This document shows positions 25,609 to 33,510 of a stretch of DNA of 64,000 nt, piece by piece. The notes beneath the pieces were generated by a model that worked only from the letters and a program-made list of their open reading frames with translations, was not told the origin of the DNA and did not search any database. A program made the position numbers and the translations under genes. The first letter of the stretch is position 1. Every line of letters starts with the position of its first letter. This stretch comes from Streptomyces sp. NBC_00358. GTDB taxonomy: Bacteria > Actinomycetota > Actinomycetes > Streptomycetales > Streptomycetaceae. The stretch is from positions 5,518,001-5,582,000 of the forward strand of contig NZ_CP107976.1 in the NCBI RefSeq assembly GCF_036099295.1, given 5' to 3'.

Positions 25609-25820
25609 CGCGTGAATGTAGGGAGGTGCCGAGAGGCGGAGTCAAACAGCAAGCCATGTCGGGACAGCCCGGGGTGAAGCGGGCGTGGACGGCCCCCGTC
25701 CCCGTCTCCGTCTCCCCCGTCTTCGTCCCCGTCGCCGTCACGCGCCCCGGGTCGCCGCCGGTGTGCCGTCCGGTCGCCGGTCGGCCGGGCGTCGCCGCCC
25801 CCTGCGGATACGGTCGGGGA
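25609..25820. other. Divergent intergenic region with pyrimidine hexamer repeats
   Basis: Between the globin-reductase and P450 genes. It contains a run of CCGTCN units at about 25697-25742 (plus strand CCCGTCCCCGTCTCCGTC and continuing). Promoters for both genes should lie here. No gene is supported. Confidence 0.5.
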
Positions 25821-27092
25821 GTGACCGAGCACGAAACCCCTGCCAGCCCCGCCCCCGAACTCTTCACCTGGGAGTTCGCCACCGACCCCTACCCGGCCTA
25901 CGCCTGGCTCAGGGAGCACGCGCCGGTGCACCGCACCCGGCTGCCCAGCGGGGTGGAGGCCTGGCTCGTCACGCGGTACGCCGACGCCAAGCAGACGCTC
26001 GCCGACCAGCGGCTGTCCAAGAATCCCGCGCATCACGACGAACCCGCGCACGCGAAGGGCAGGACCGGGATCCCCGGGGAGCGCAAGGCCGAGCTGATGA
26101 CGCATCTGCTGAACATCGACCCGCCGGACCACACCCGGCTGCGGCGGCTCGTCAGCAAGGCCTTCACACCCCGGCGCGTCGCCGAGTTCGCCCCACGGGT
26201 GCAGGAGTTGACGGACCGGCTCATCGACGACTTCGCGGCCAGGGGATCGGCGGACCTCATCCACGAGTTCGCCTTCCCGCTCCCCATCTACGCCATCTGC
26301 GACCTGCTCGGCGTCCCGCGCGAGGACCAGGACGACTTCCGGGACTGGGCGGGAATGATGATCCGGCACGGAGGCGGGCCGAGGGGTGGGGTGGCCCGGT
26401 CCGTGAAGAAGATGCGCGGCTATCTCGCCGAACTCATCCACCGCAAGCGGGAGGCGCTGACGCCGGAGCCCGCACCGGGCGAGGACCTCATCTCCGCCCT
26501 CATCCGCGCCTCGGACCACGGCGAGCACCTCACCGAGAACGAGGCCGCCGCCATGGCCTTCATCCTGCTCTTCGCCGGGTTCGAGACCACCGTCAATCTC
26601 ATCGGGAACGGGATGCACGCCCTCCTCACCCACCCCGGGGAGCGGGCTCGCCTCCAGGCCTCCCTCGCGGCCGGGGAGAGCGGGCTGCTGGAGACGGGCG
26701 TCGAGGAACTCCTGCGCTACGACGGGCCCGTGGAGCTGGCCACCTGGCGGTTCGCGACCGAGGACGTGCGGATCGGCGGGCAGGACATCGCGGCCGGCGA
26801 CCCCGTGCTCGTGGTCCTCGCCGCCGCGGACCGTGACCCCGAGCGCTTCGAACAGCCGGACACGCTCGACCTCGCGCGACGTGACCTTCAGCACTTGGGT
26901 TACGGCCACGGCATCCACTACTGCCTGGGCGCGCCGCTCGCCCGGCTGGAGGGCCAGACCGCGCTCGGCACACTCCTCGGCCGCCTTCCCGACCTCCAAC
27001 TCGCTGGAGAATCGGCCGATTTGCGCTGGCGTGGTGGGCTCATTATGCGTGGATTGCGCACGCTTCCTGTGGAGTTCACCCCGGTCAAATAG
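25821..27092 (+). CDS. Cytochrome P450 (CYP107-like)
   Basis: A 423-residue soluble bacterial P450. The I-helix has LFAGFETTVNLIGNG near residue 250, the ExxR motif is EELLR near 295, and the haem loop is LGYGHGIHYCLGAPLARLEG near 360 with the cysteine ligand. NIDPPDHTRLRRLVSKAFTP is the usual class I C-helix block. The substrate cannot be read from sequence. From memory, the syntenic S. coelicolor P450 is CYP107U1, reported to affect sporulation; that identity was not checked. GTG 25821 follows a GGGGA element and starts MTEHETPASPAPELFTW. No ferredoxin gene is adjacent; the divergent reductase is the only redox partner nearby. Confidence 0.95.
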   Translation: MTEHETPASPAPELFTWEFATDPYPAYAWLREHAPVHRTRLPSGVEAWLVTRYADAKQTLADQRLSKNPAHHDEPAHAKGRTGIPGERKAELMTHLLNIDPPDHTRLRRLVSKAFTPRRVAEFAPRVQELTDRLIDDFAARGSADLIHEFAFPLPIYAICDLLGVPREDQDDFRDWAGMMIRHGGGPRGGVARSVKKMRGYLAELIHRKREALTPEPAPGEDLISALIRASDHGEHLTENEAAAMAFILLFAGFETTVNLIGNGMHALLTHPGERARLQASLAAGESGLLETGVEELLRYDGPVELATWRFATEDVRIGGQDIAAGDPVLVVLAAADRDPERFEQPDTLDLARRDLQHLGYGHGIHYCLGAPLARLEGQTALGTLLGRLPDLQLAGESADLRWRGGLIMRGLRTLPVEFTPVK

Positions 27093-27340
27093 TCCTTGAT
27101 CGGTTCATCGGCGACCCTTCGGAATCCCGTCGAGGGGGTTCTTCCGCATACCGGAAAGAGCGCCCTTCCGGCTACCGGAACGTGACGGTCCGTCAAATCT
27201 GTGATCTTCACGTGATCTGTACTGCATCGACTTGTAACCAGCGTTCGAGTGCGGCTACCTTCACCCATCAACGCGGCACCTGCGCTTCTTACTTCGCAGG
27301 AGCCGCGGTGCTCCCCCGCTGTCACGCGAAAGGCTTCCGC
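27093..27340 (+). promoter_or_regulatory. Leader region of first Rpf gene, with palindrome and hairpin
   Basis: The gap holds GATCTTCACGTGATC (27201-27215), whose core TCACGTGA is palindromic, a candidate regulator site. Further on is a hairpin at 27273-27306: GCGGCACCTGCG pairs with CGCAGGAGCCGC apart from one A-A mismatch, loop of ten bases. Then follow GCTGTCACGCGAAAGG and the start ATG 27341. No ydaO-type consensus is seen here, unlike the next gene. Confidence 0.45.
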
Positions 27341-28276
27341 ATGCTCTCCGGGAACGGCCGTCACCGTCGCCCTCGTCAGGCCCCAGCCCTCATCGTCGCC
27401 GCGGGCGTGACCGGATCGGCCATCGTCATCCCGTTGCTCGCCGCGGCGAGTGCGAACGCGGCCGACGGGACCGTCTGGGACCAGGTGGCGCAGTGCGAGA
27501 GCGGTGGCGCGTGGAGCGCCGACCAGGGCAACGGGTACTACGGCGGTCTTCAGCTCGACCAGGAGGACTGGGAGGCGCACGGCGGTCTCGCCTACGCGTC
27601 GAGGCCTGACCAGGCCAGTCGCTCGCAGCAGATAGCCGTCGCCGAGAAGCTGCTCGACGAGCAGGGCGTCGCGGCCTGGCCCAGCTGTGGACCGCTCTCC
27701 GGCCTCAGCAAGAACTCGGCCGGGGTCCAGGTCGACACGGGCGTGGCCGGCGACTCGGCGAGTGCCGGGAGTGATGCCGGTTCAACCGGCTCATCCGGTT
27801 TGTCCACTTCGTCCGACCTGCTTGGTTCGATCGACGGTGACTCCTCGGGCGCGACCGACGGTGCCGCGAAGTCCAGTGCCTCGCCGAGTCCCAGCGCCTC
27901 GGCCAAGACGGCCGACAAGAGTGACGAGTCGGGCAAGTCCGGACGGAAGGACGCTTCTTCGGGCGCCTCCGTCGCCGCGAGCACCGGCACCGGGCGGCAC
28001 CGCGGCACGGATGCCTCGGAGGGTGCGACCGCCGGTCCCACCGACAGCGCGACCGGACGGCACGCCTCCGGCGTCTCCAGCGTTTCGAGCGACATCACCG
28101 ACAACTCGTACGCCAGAAAGAACATCTGGAATGTTTCCGACGTCCTCGGCCTTGAGGACGGGTCGGGCTACCTGGCCGCCGCGGCCGCCGCGGCCACCGA
28201 TGCCGCGGACACCGGTCCCGGCCTCGTCGTCCCAGGTCGGAGCATTGCCGTCACCGCCGAAACGGTGCAGAACTAG
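27341..28276 (+). CDS. Resuscitation-promoting factor (Rpf) domain protein with long Ser-rich tail
   Basis: A 311-residue secreted protein. The signal peptide runs to ASANA (about residue 41). The transglycosylase-like Rpf domain spans about 42-118: WDQVAQCESGGAWSADQGNG, then YYGGLQLDQEDWEAHGG, ending AWPSCG, with the catalytic Glu in QCESGG. The rest (about 125-311) is a Ser/Ala/Asp-rich disordered tail with SASPSPSASAKT, then a short Ala-rich end. Rpf enzymes cleave peptidoglycan and promote exit from dormancy and spore germination. There is no LysM, unlike the neighbouring paralogue at 28657. ATG 27341 gives the signal peptide. Confidence 0.93.
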   Translation: MLSGNGRHRRPRQAPALIVAAGVTGSAIVIPLLAAASANAADGTVWDQVAQCESGGAWSADQGNGYYGGLQLDQEDWEAHGGLAYASRPDQASRSQQIAVAEKLLDEQGVAAWPSCGPLSGLSKNSAGVQVDTGVAGDSASAGSDAGSTGSSGLSTSSDLLGSIDGDSSGATDGAAKSSASPSPSASAKTADKSDESGKSGRKDASSGASVAASTGTGRHRGTDASEGATAGPTDSATGRHASGVSSVSSDITDNSYARKNIWNVSDVLGLEDGSGYLAAAAAAATDAADTGPGLVVPGRSIAVTAETVQN

Positions 28277-28417
28277 CGGGAGTTCGCGTCACGGTTCGCT
28301 GTGGAATGTCCGGTTTGGTGCGAGTGAGACATGAGTCTCAGAAGCCCTGATCGTCTTTGAATTTCCGCCGATCGACTGCTTACGGTCGTGACTGCTCGCC
28401 ACAGCGGGCTCCGACGG

Positions 28418-28640
28418 TCGCAACGCCGAATCCTGCCAACGGCCGTACGGGAACAGTCGTCGCGTCATGCGCCGTAGGCAGGAGCGGGGGACCCAGGTAG
28501 GCGCCGGGCCCGGGAGTCGAGAGACACCTGGGAACGGCTTGGGGTTAAGTCGCGTGCCGGACGTCCTGGAGACAGGGCCGAAGGTGCGCGGCCGGGCAAC
28601 TCAACCGGCCCGAACCCGACAGCTCACCTCGCAGGCGTCG
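28418..28640 (+). ncRNA. ydaO/yuaA-type c-di-AMP riboswitch in leader of second Rpf gene
   Basis: The leader contains the conserved blocks of the ydaO family in order: CGCCGAATCC (28425-28434), GGAGCGGGGGACCCAGG (28481-28497), TTGGGGTTAAGTCG (28539-28552) and the closing GACAGCTCACCTCGCAGGCG (28617-28636). The aptamer lies directly before the start at 28657, and the ribosome site GGTGAGGGGATC is at its 3' edge. The family binds cyclic di-AMP and usually turns cell-wall genes off when c-di-AMP is high. That class control is established; that it holds in this organism is inference. The remaining gap from 28277 holds the promoter. Confidence 0.9.
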
Positions 28641-28656
28641 GTGAGGGGATCACTCC

Positions 28657-29355
28657 ATGCTGTTTTCCAGCAAGGGCAAGCACCGCCGTCCGAACAAGGC
28701 CACCCGCGTCGCCGCGCTCGCCGGTGTCACCGGTGTCGCCATCGCCGCCCCGCTGATGGCGGCAGGCAACGCATCCGCCGCCACCGCCTCCGAGTGGGAC
28801 GCCGTCGCCCAGTGCGAGGCCGGCGGCAACTGGTCGATCAACACCGGCAACGGCTACTACGGCGGCCTGCAGTTCTCTTCCTCCACCTGGGCCGCGTACG
28901 GCGGCACCGCCTACGCCTCGACCGCCGACCAGGCCTCGAAGTCGCAGCAGATCGCCATCGGTGAGAAGGTCCTCGCCGCGCAGGGCAAGGGTGCCTGGCC
29001 GACCTGCGGCACCGGCCTGTCCAGCGCCGCCTACAGCGGTGGCGCCACGACCCCGTCGACCTCCTCCTCGTCCTCGTCGTCGAGCGGCGCGCAGAGCACC
29101 ACCACCCGTACGACGGAGCAGCCCGCCTCGCGTTCCGCGGAGCGCCCCGCCGCCCAGAAGACCGTCACCACCCCGACCGGCAAGAAGGTCAAGAAGGGTG
29201 ACGGCGAGTACAAGGTCGTCAAGGGCGACACCCTCAGCTCGATCGCCGAGAAGAAGCACGTCAAGGGCGGCTGGCAGAAGCTGTTCAAGCTGAACAAGGA
29301 CATCGTCGCCGACGCCGACTTCATCTACCCGGGCCAGCAGCTGCACCTCGGCTGA
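28657..29355 (+). CDS. Resuscitation-promoting factor (Rpf) with LysM domain
   Basis: A 232-residue secreted cell-wall hydrolase. The signal peptide ends near NASA (about residue 42). The Rpf domain (43-118) includes WDAVAQCEAGGNWSINTGNG with the catalytic Glu, then YYGGLQFSSSTWAAYGG and AWPTCG. A Ser/Thr linker (about 125-175) joins a C-terminal LysM domain, YKVVKGDTLSSIAEKKHVKG to FIYPGQQLHLG (about 183-232), that binds peptidoglycan. A ydaO riboswitch controls it; two terminators follow before eno. Confidence 0.96.
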   Translation: MLFSSKGKHRRPNKATRVAALAGVTGVAIAAPLMAAGNASAATASEWDAVAQCEAGGNWSINTGNGYYGGLQFSSSTWAAYGGTAYASTADQASKSQQIAIGEKVLAAQGKGAWPTCGTGLSSAAYSGGATTPSTSSSSSSSSGAQSTTTRTTEQPASRSAERPAAQKTVTTPTGKKVKKGDGEYKVVKGDTLSSIAEKKHVKGGWQKLFKLNKDIVADADFIYPGQQLHLG

Positions 29356-29459
29356 GTCCGGCGGCGCGCCGGCTGACGTGGTCACCTTCGGCGGAGGGTG
29401 ACCGTGATCCCCGGACGTGCGCGGCCCGGCCCCGCTGAAAGACAGCTCCCTCGTAGGCC

Positions 29460-29480
29460 GGGCCTCCGCTCCGGAGGCCC
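29460..29480 (+). terminator. Short hairpin after Rpf-LysM gene
   Basis: GGGCCTCCG and CGGAGGCCC pair perfectly around CTC. First of two tandem hairpins. Confidence 0.55.
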
Positions 29481-29505
29481 GCCGAGGTCCCCGTCCCCAC
29501 GGGCT

Positions 29506-29553
29506 CCCCGCTCCGGTGCGTGTTCCCCCGCACGCGCCGGAGCGGGGTTTTTT
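29506..29553 (+). terminator. Intrinsic terminator with T-tract between Rpf-LysM and eno
   Basis: A 17-bp stem (29506-29522 with 29531-29547, one G-U pair) with an 8-base loop is followed by TTTTTT. It is the most classical rho-independent terminator in the window and separates eno from the riboswitch operon. Confidence 0.9.
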
Positions 29554-29562
29554 CCTTCTTTT

Positions 29563-29591
29563 TTGTTCCGTTCAGGAACAATAGGTAGTCT
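29563..29591 (+). promoter_or_regulatory. eno promoter with palindrome overlapping the -35 box
   Basis: TTGTTC (29563-29568) and TAGTCT (29586-29591) are 17 bases apart, a fair match to the vegetative TTGAC-N17-TAnnnT pattern. TTGTTCC and GGAACAA (29563-29569, 29575-29581) are a perfect 7-bp inverted repeat with five bases between, covering the -35 box. A repressor bound there would block the promoter; which one is unknown. Confidence 0.55.
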
Positions 29592-29706
29592 CACTTCTGC
29601 TCAAGGGGTGGTCGATCGGCTGGCCGATCCCCTCGGGCCGGATAGGCTCATCCCGCGGGGCTGCCAAGCCCCGCATACCCGCGTCACATCCCAGAAGGAG
29701 ATGCTC

Positions 29707-30987
29707 GTGCCGTCCATCGACGTCGTCGTAGCCCGGGAAATCCTGGACTCCCGAGGCAACCCCACGGTCGAGGTCGAGGTCGGCCTCGACGACGGCAGCA
29801 CGGGTCGTGCCGCCGTTCCGTCCGGCGCCTCCACCGGAGCCTTCGAGGCCATCGAGCTCCGTGACGGTGACCCCAACCGCTACCAGGGCAAGGGTGTCGA
29901 GAAGGCCGTCCTGGCCGTCATCGAGCAGATCGGCCCGGAGCTCGTCGGCTACGACGCCACCGAGCAGCGCCTGATCGACCAGGCGATGTTCGACCTGGAC
30001 GCCACCGACAACAAGGGCTCGCTCGGCGCCAACGCCATCCTCGGCGTCTCGCTCGCCGTCGCGCACGCCGCTTCCGAGGCGTCCGACCTGCCGCTCTTCC
30101 GCTACCTGGGCGGCCCGAACGCGCACCTGCTGCCCGTTCCGATGATGAACATCCTGAACGGCGGGTCGCACGCCGACTCGAACGTGGACATCCAGGAGTT
30201 CATGATCGCCCCGATCGGCGCGGAGTCCTTCTCCGAGGCCCTGCGCTGGGGCACCGAGGTCTACCACACCCTCAAGTCCGTCCTGAAGTCCAAGGGCCTG
30301 TCCACCGGCCTCGGCGACGAGGGCGGCTTCGCCCCGAACCTGGACTCCAACCGCGCCGCGCTCGACCTCATCATCGAGGCCATCAAGCAGGCCGGTTACG
30401 TCCCCGGCGAGCAGGTCGCGCTCGCTCTCGACGTCGCCGCGTCCGAGTTCTACAAGGACGGCAAGTACGAGTTCGAGGGCAAGTCCCGCTCGGCCGCCGA
30501 GATGACCGAGTACTACGAGGAGCTCGTGGCGGCCTACCCGCTCGTCTCCATCGAGGACCCGCTCTTCGAGGACGACTGGGCCGGCTGGAAGGTCCTCACC
30601 GACAAGCTGGGCGAGAAGGTCCAGATCGTCGGCGACGACCTGTTCGTCACCAACCCGGAGCGCCTGGCCCGCGGCATCGAGGAGGGCACCGCCAACGCGC
30701 TGCTCGTCAAGGTGAACCAGATCGGTTCGCTGACCGAGACCCTGGACGCCGTCGAGCTCGCCCAGCGCAGCGGTTACAAGTGCATGATGTCCCACCGCTC
30801 CGGCGAGACCGAGGACGTCACGATCGCCGACCTCGCCGTCGCCACCAACTGCGGCCAGATCAAGACCGGCGCCCCGGCCCGCTCCGAGCGCGTCGCCAAG
30901 TACAACCAGCTGCTGCGTATCGAGGAGATCCTCGACGACGCCGCGGTGTACGCCGGCCGCTCGGCGTTCCCCCGCTTCAAGGACTGA
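29707..30987 (+). CDS. eno: Enolase
   Basis: A 426-residue glycolytic enzyme converting 2-phosphoglycerate to phosphoenolpyruvate. Landmarks are the start PSIDVVVAREILDSRGNPTV, GASTGAFEA, the metal ligands in ALDVAASEF, IEDPL and VGDDLFVTN, the catalytic Lys in LLVKVNQIGSLTET, and the signature MSHRSGETEDVTIADLAVA. ATG 29701 is also in frame, but GAAGGAG (29694-29700) abuts it, leaving no spacing. GTG 29707 lies six bases downstream and matches the usual Streptomyces N-terminus, so it is chosen. Enolase can also be part of the RNA degradosome or the cell surface in some bacteria. Confidence 0.98.
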   Translation: MPSIDVVVAREILDSRGNPTVEVEVGLDDGSTGRAAVPSGASTGAFEAIELRDGDPNRYQGKGVEKAVLAVIEQIGPELVGYDATEQRLIDQAMFDLDATDNKGSLGANAILGVSLAVAHAASEASDLPLFRYLGGPNAHLLPVPMMNILNGGSHADSNVDIQEFMIAPIGAESFSEALRWGTEVYHTLKSVLKSKGLSTGLGDEGGFAPNLDSNRAALDLIIEAIKQAGYVPGEQVALALDVAASEFYKDGKYEFEGKSRSAAEMTEYYEELVAAYPLVSIEDPLFEDDWAGWKVLTDKLGEKVQIVGDDLFVTNPERLARGIEEGTANALLVKVNQIGSLTETLDAVELAQRSGYKCMMSHRSGETEDVTIADLAVATNCGQIKTGAPARSERVAKYNQLLRIEEILDDAAVYAGRSAFPRFKD

Positions 30988-31015
30988 CCCCGCAAGGCTC
31001 GGCAAGCGTCGTCCC

Positions 31016-31056
31016 TACGTCCCCGCACCCGGTCCCGTACCGTGTGCGGGGACGTA
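31016..31056 (+). terminator. Hairpin after eno
   Basis: A 13-bp perfect stem (31016-31028 with 31044-31056) and a 15-base loop lie 29 bases past the eno stop. Confidence 0.75.
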
Positions 31057-31106
31057 CGCGCGTGAGGGGCCCGTACCGGCGGGCCAGTACTGGGGAGGCG
31101 GGACTC

Positions 31107-31583
31107 ATGGCAGTGAAGGACCGGGACCGGTTCTCCACCTCGACCAGGCTGAAGCTGCTCGGCGAGCAGACGGCGGCCCGGGTCTACCGCTCCCAGACCA
31201 AGCGGCAGGCGCGCCGCTCCCGGCTGACCGGCCGGGCCGCGCTGCTCGCCCTGGTCCTGTGCTCCCTGATCGTCGCCCTCGCGTACCCGATGCGGCAGTA
31301 CGTCTCCCAGCGCGCCCAGGTCGCCGACCTGGAGCGGCAGCAGGAGCAGGCCCGGCAGCGGGTCGAGCAGTTGCGCGACCTCAAGGCGCGCTGGCAGGAC
31401 GACGCGTACGCGAAGCAGCAGATCCGGCAGCGGCTGCACTATGTGATGCCGGGTGAGACCGGCTACATCGTGATCGACCCGGACGCGGCGAAGCAGGCCC
31501 GGGCGAACCGGGGCACCGCCGACCGCCCCTGGTACACCAATGTCTGGGACGGCGTGGACAAGTCCGACGCCGCCGACCAGTGA
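31107..31583 (+). CDS. DivIC/FtsB-type septum formation initiator
   Basis: A 158-residue single-pass protein. A basic cytoplasmic start of about 45 residues is followed by one membrane helix (LLALVLCSLIVALAYPM). A coiled coil comes next (about 72-105: RAQVADLERQQEQARQRVEQ), and the conserved end of FtsB/DivIC proteins (KQQIRQRLHYVMPGETGYIV). It belongs to the divisome complex with FtsL and FtsQ that activates septal peptidoglycan synthesis. It lies right after eno, as in other actinobacteria. ATG 31107 follows GGGGAGGCGGG. Confidence 0.93.
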   Translation: MAVKDRDRFSTSTRLKLLGEQTAARVYRSQTKRQARRSRLTGRAALLALVLCSLIVALAYPMRQYVSQRAQVADLERQQEQARQRVEQLRDLKARWQDDAYAKQQIRQRLHYVMPGETGYIVIDPDAAKQARANRGTADRPWYTNVWDGVDKSDAADQ

Positions 31584-31610
31584 CGACCCATGAACTGACC
31601 AGAAAGACAC

Positions 31611-32246
31611 GTGACGCACGGCATGGAAACGCCACCTCCCACCACCCCGCGCACCGAGCCCACCGACGCCGACGTCGAGGCCTTCAAGCAGCAGCTCGGC
31701 CGGCCGCCGCGCGGACTGCGCGCGATCGTGCACCGCTGCCCCTGCGGTCAGCCCGACGTGGTGGAGACGGCGCCCCGCCTCCCCGACGGGACGCCGTTCC
31801 CGACCACGTACTACCTGACGTGCCCGCGGGCCGCGTCCGCGATCGGGACGCTGGAGGCCAACGGGGTCATGAAGGAGATGACCGACCGGCTGGCCACCGA
31901 TCCCGAGCTGGCCGCGGCCTACCGCGCCGCCCACGAGGACTACATCGCGCGACGGGACGCCATCGAGGTGCTGGCGGGCTTCCCGAGCGCGGGCGGCATG
32001 CCTGACCGGGTGAAGTGCCTGCACGTCCTGGTCGCCCACTCGCTGGCCGCCGGGCCGGGCGTCAACCCGCTCGGTGACGAGGCCATCGCGATGCTTCCGG
32101 AGTGGTGGCGCAAGGGGGCGTGCGTGACGCTCCCCGCGGAGGACGGACCGACGGGCCGGGCCAAGGGCTCCGGGGAGCCCGGGGAAGCCGGTGCCGCCGA
32201 CGCTGGCGACTCCGTGCCGGACGGCGAGCGCGGAGAGAGCCGGTGA
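31611..32246 (+). CDS. DUF501 family protein
   Basis: A 211-residue protein of the DUF501 family, seen next to DivIC and Ppx genes in actinobacteria. Conserved parts are QLGRPPRGLRAIVHRCPCGQ, PTTYYLTCPRAA, then GGMPDRVKCLHVLVAHSLAA and WWRKGACV. The cysteines in CPCG, LTCP, KCLH and GACV could bind a metal. Molecular function is unknown. The C-terminal 35 residues are Gly/Ala/Asp-rich. The start is GTG 31611 or ATG 31623; neither has a strong ribosome site. Its TGA overlaps the next gene's GTG. Confidence 0.85.
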   Translation: MTHGMETPPPTTPRTEPTDADVEAFKQQLGRPPRGLRAIVHRCPCGQPDVVETAPRLPDGTPFPTTYYLTCPRAASAIGTLEANGVMKEMTDRLATDPELAAAYRAAHEDYIARRDAIEVLAGFPSAGGMPDRVKCLHVLVAHSLAAGPGVNPLGDEAIAMLPEWWRKGACVTLPAEDGPTGRAKGSGEPGEAGAADAGDSVPDGERGESR

Positions 32247-33214
32247 CCCGCGTCGCCGCCGTCGACTGCGGTACGAACTCCATCCGGCTCCTGGTGGCCG
32301 ACGCCGACCCGGCGACGGGCGAACTCGCCGACCTGGACCGGCGGATGACCATCGTCCGGCTGGGCCAGGGCGTCGACCGCACCGGCCGGCTCGCCCCCGA
32401 GGCGCTGGAGCGGACCTTCGCCGCCTGCCGCGCCTACGCGGCCGCCATCAAGGAGCACGGCGCCGAGCGGCTCCGCTTCGTCGCCACCTCCGCCTCCCGG
32501 GACGCCGAGAACCGGGACGAGTTCGTACGCGGGGTGCTGGACATCCTCGGCGTCGAGCCGGAGGTCATCACCGGGGACCAGGAGGCGGAGTTCTCCTTCA
32601 CCGGCGCGACCAGGGAACTGGCCGGGCGCGACGACCTCGCCACGCCCTACCTGGTGGTGGACATCGGCGGCGGTTCGACCGAGTTCGTCGTCGGGGCCGA
32701 CCGGGTGCGCGCGGCACGCTCCGTGGACATCGGCTGCGTACGCATGACGGAACGTCACCTCGTGCGCGACGGCGCGGTGACCGACCCGCCCACCGCGGAG
32801 CAGGTCGCGGCCATGCGCGCCGACATCGAGGCCGCCCTCGACCTCGCCGAGGAGACGGTCCCGCTGCGCGAGGCGCGCACCCTGGTGGGGCTGGCCGGTT
32901 CGGTCACCACGGTCGCCGCGATCGCGCTGGGACTCGACGAGTACGACTCCGCGAAGATCCACCACTCCCGGGTCTCCGTCGCCCGCGTCCGCGAGATCAC
33001 CGAGTGGCTGCTGCGCTCCACCCACGCCGAGCGCGCGGCGATCGGCTCGATGCACCCGGGCCGGGTCGACGTGATCGGGGCGGGCGCCCTCGTGCTGCTC
33101 TCGATCATGGAGCGGACCGGGGCGGCGGAGGTCGTGGTGAGCGAGCACGACATCCTCGACGGCATCGCCTTCAAGGTGGCGGAGGACGCCGAAGCGGGCA
33201 GGCAGGGCGACTGA
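32243..33214 (+). CDS. Ppx/GppA family exopolyphosphatase
   Basis: A 323-residue enzyme of the ASKHA fold. It begins TRVAAVDCGTNSIRLLVAD (phosphate-1 motif), continues VATSASRDAENRDEF, then VVDIGGGSTEFV (phosphate-2) and GLAGSVTTVAAIALGL, and ends with SEHDILDGIAFKV. It is short compared with E. coli Ppx (no C-terminal extra domains), as is normal for actinobacteria. It degrades polyphosphate or hydrolyses pppGpp; which cannot be told from sequence. GTG 32243 overlaps the DUF501 stop (GTGA). Confidence 0.93.
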   Translation: MTRVAAVDCGTNSIRLLVADADPATGELADLDRRMTIVRLGQGVDRTGRLAPEALERTFAACRAYAAAIKEHGAERLRFVATSASRDAENRDEFVRGVLDILGVEPEVITGDQEAEFSFTGATRELAGRDDLATPYLVVDIGGGSTEFVVGADRVRAARSVDIGCVRMTERHLVRDGAVTDPPTAEQVAAMRADIEAALDLAEETVPLREARTLVGLAGSVTTVAAIALGLDEYDSAKIHHSRVSVARVREITEWLLRSTHAERAAIGSMHPGRVDVIGAGALVLLSIMERTGAAEVVVSEHDILDGIAFKVAEDAEAGRQGD

Positions 33215-33246
33215 CACGCGCTGACGCGTCGAGAACGGACGTGGGG

Positions 33247-33283
33247 CGGCCCCGGTACCTCTTTTCCCGAGGGACCGGGGCCG
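33247..33283 (+). terminator. Hairpin after Ppx gene
   Basis: CGGCCCCGGT-A-CCTC (33247-33261) pairs with GAGG-G-ACCGGGGCCG (33269-33283) across an A-G mismatch, with a T-rich loop. Confidence 0.75.
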
Positions 33284-33382
33284 TCGGCCTTCCGGGACGC
33301 ACAGGGGGTCGTGGGGAGCTCCGGACGCGGTGTCCGGCGGTGTTTCGGCAGCGTCGCGCAGGCGTGGTCCCGGTCTCGTTTA

Positions 33383-33396
33383 CTACTGATCAGTAG
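33383..33396. promoter_or_regulatory. Perfect palindrome CTACTGATCAGTAG upstream of ndh
   Basis: A 14-base perfect palindrome in an A/T-richer patch 408 bases before ndh. TetR-family regulators commonly use such sites. No regulator gene is next to it. Confidence 0.4.
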
Positions 33397-33428
33397 CCTC
33401 GGCTGAGCGTGTCGGATAACGTATGAGC

Positions 33429-33467
33429 GGGTCTGGAGGGGTCCCGGAACCCCTCCGGCGAGACCCC
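33429..33467 (+). other. Hairpin just upstream of the Rex-like site
   Basis: GGAGGGGT (33435-33442) pairs with ACCCCTCC (33449-33456); the outer GGGTCT and AGACCC extend the stem after a 5-base bulge. It may be part of the ndh leader or a terminator. Confidence 0.4.
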
Positions 33468-33478
33468 GTCGAGAAAGT

Positions 33479-33496
33479 TCGTGAAGTTCTTCACAA
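33479..33496. promoter_or_regulatory. Rex (redox sensor) operator upstream of ndh
   Basis: The site TCGTGAAGTTCTTCACAA differs by one base from TTGTGAA-N4-TTCACAA, the Rex consensus in Streptomyces. Rex represses respiratory genes when NADH/NAD+ is low and releases DNA when NADH rises; ndh is a logical target and, from memory, is one in S. coelicolor. It lies 307 bases before the ndh start, so the leader would be long. Confidence 0.8.
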
Positions 33497-33510
33497 GGAA
33501 AAAGACCTTG

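Noticed and set aside
27182..27340. A ydaO-like riboswitch before the first Rpf gene
   Set aside because: None of the conserved blocks of the family is present; only a simple hairpin is seen.
29398..29706. N-terminal extension of enolase
   Set aside because: The frame is open upstream but runs through the terminators and promoter; the real start is GTG 29707.
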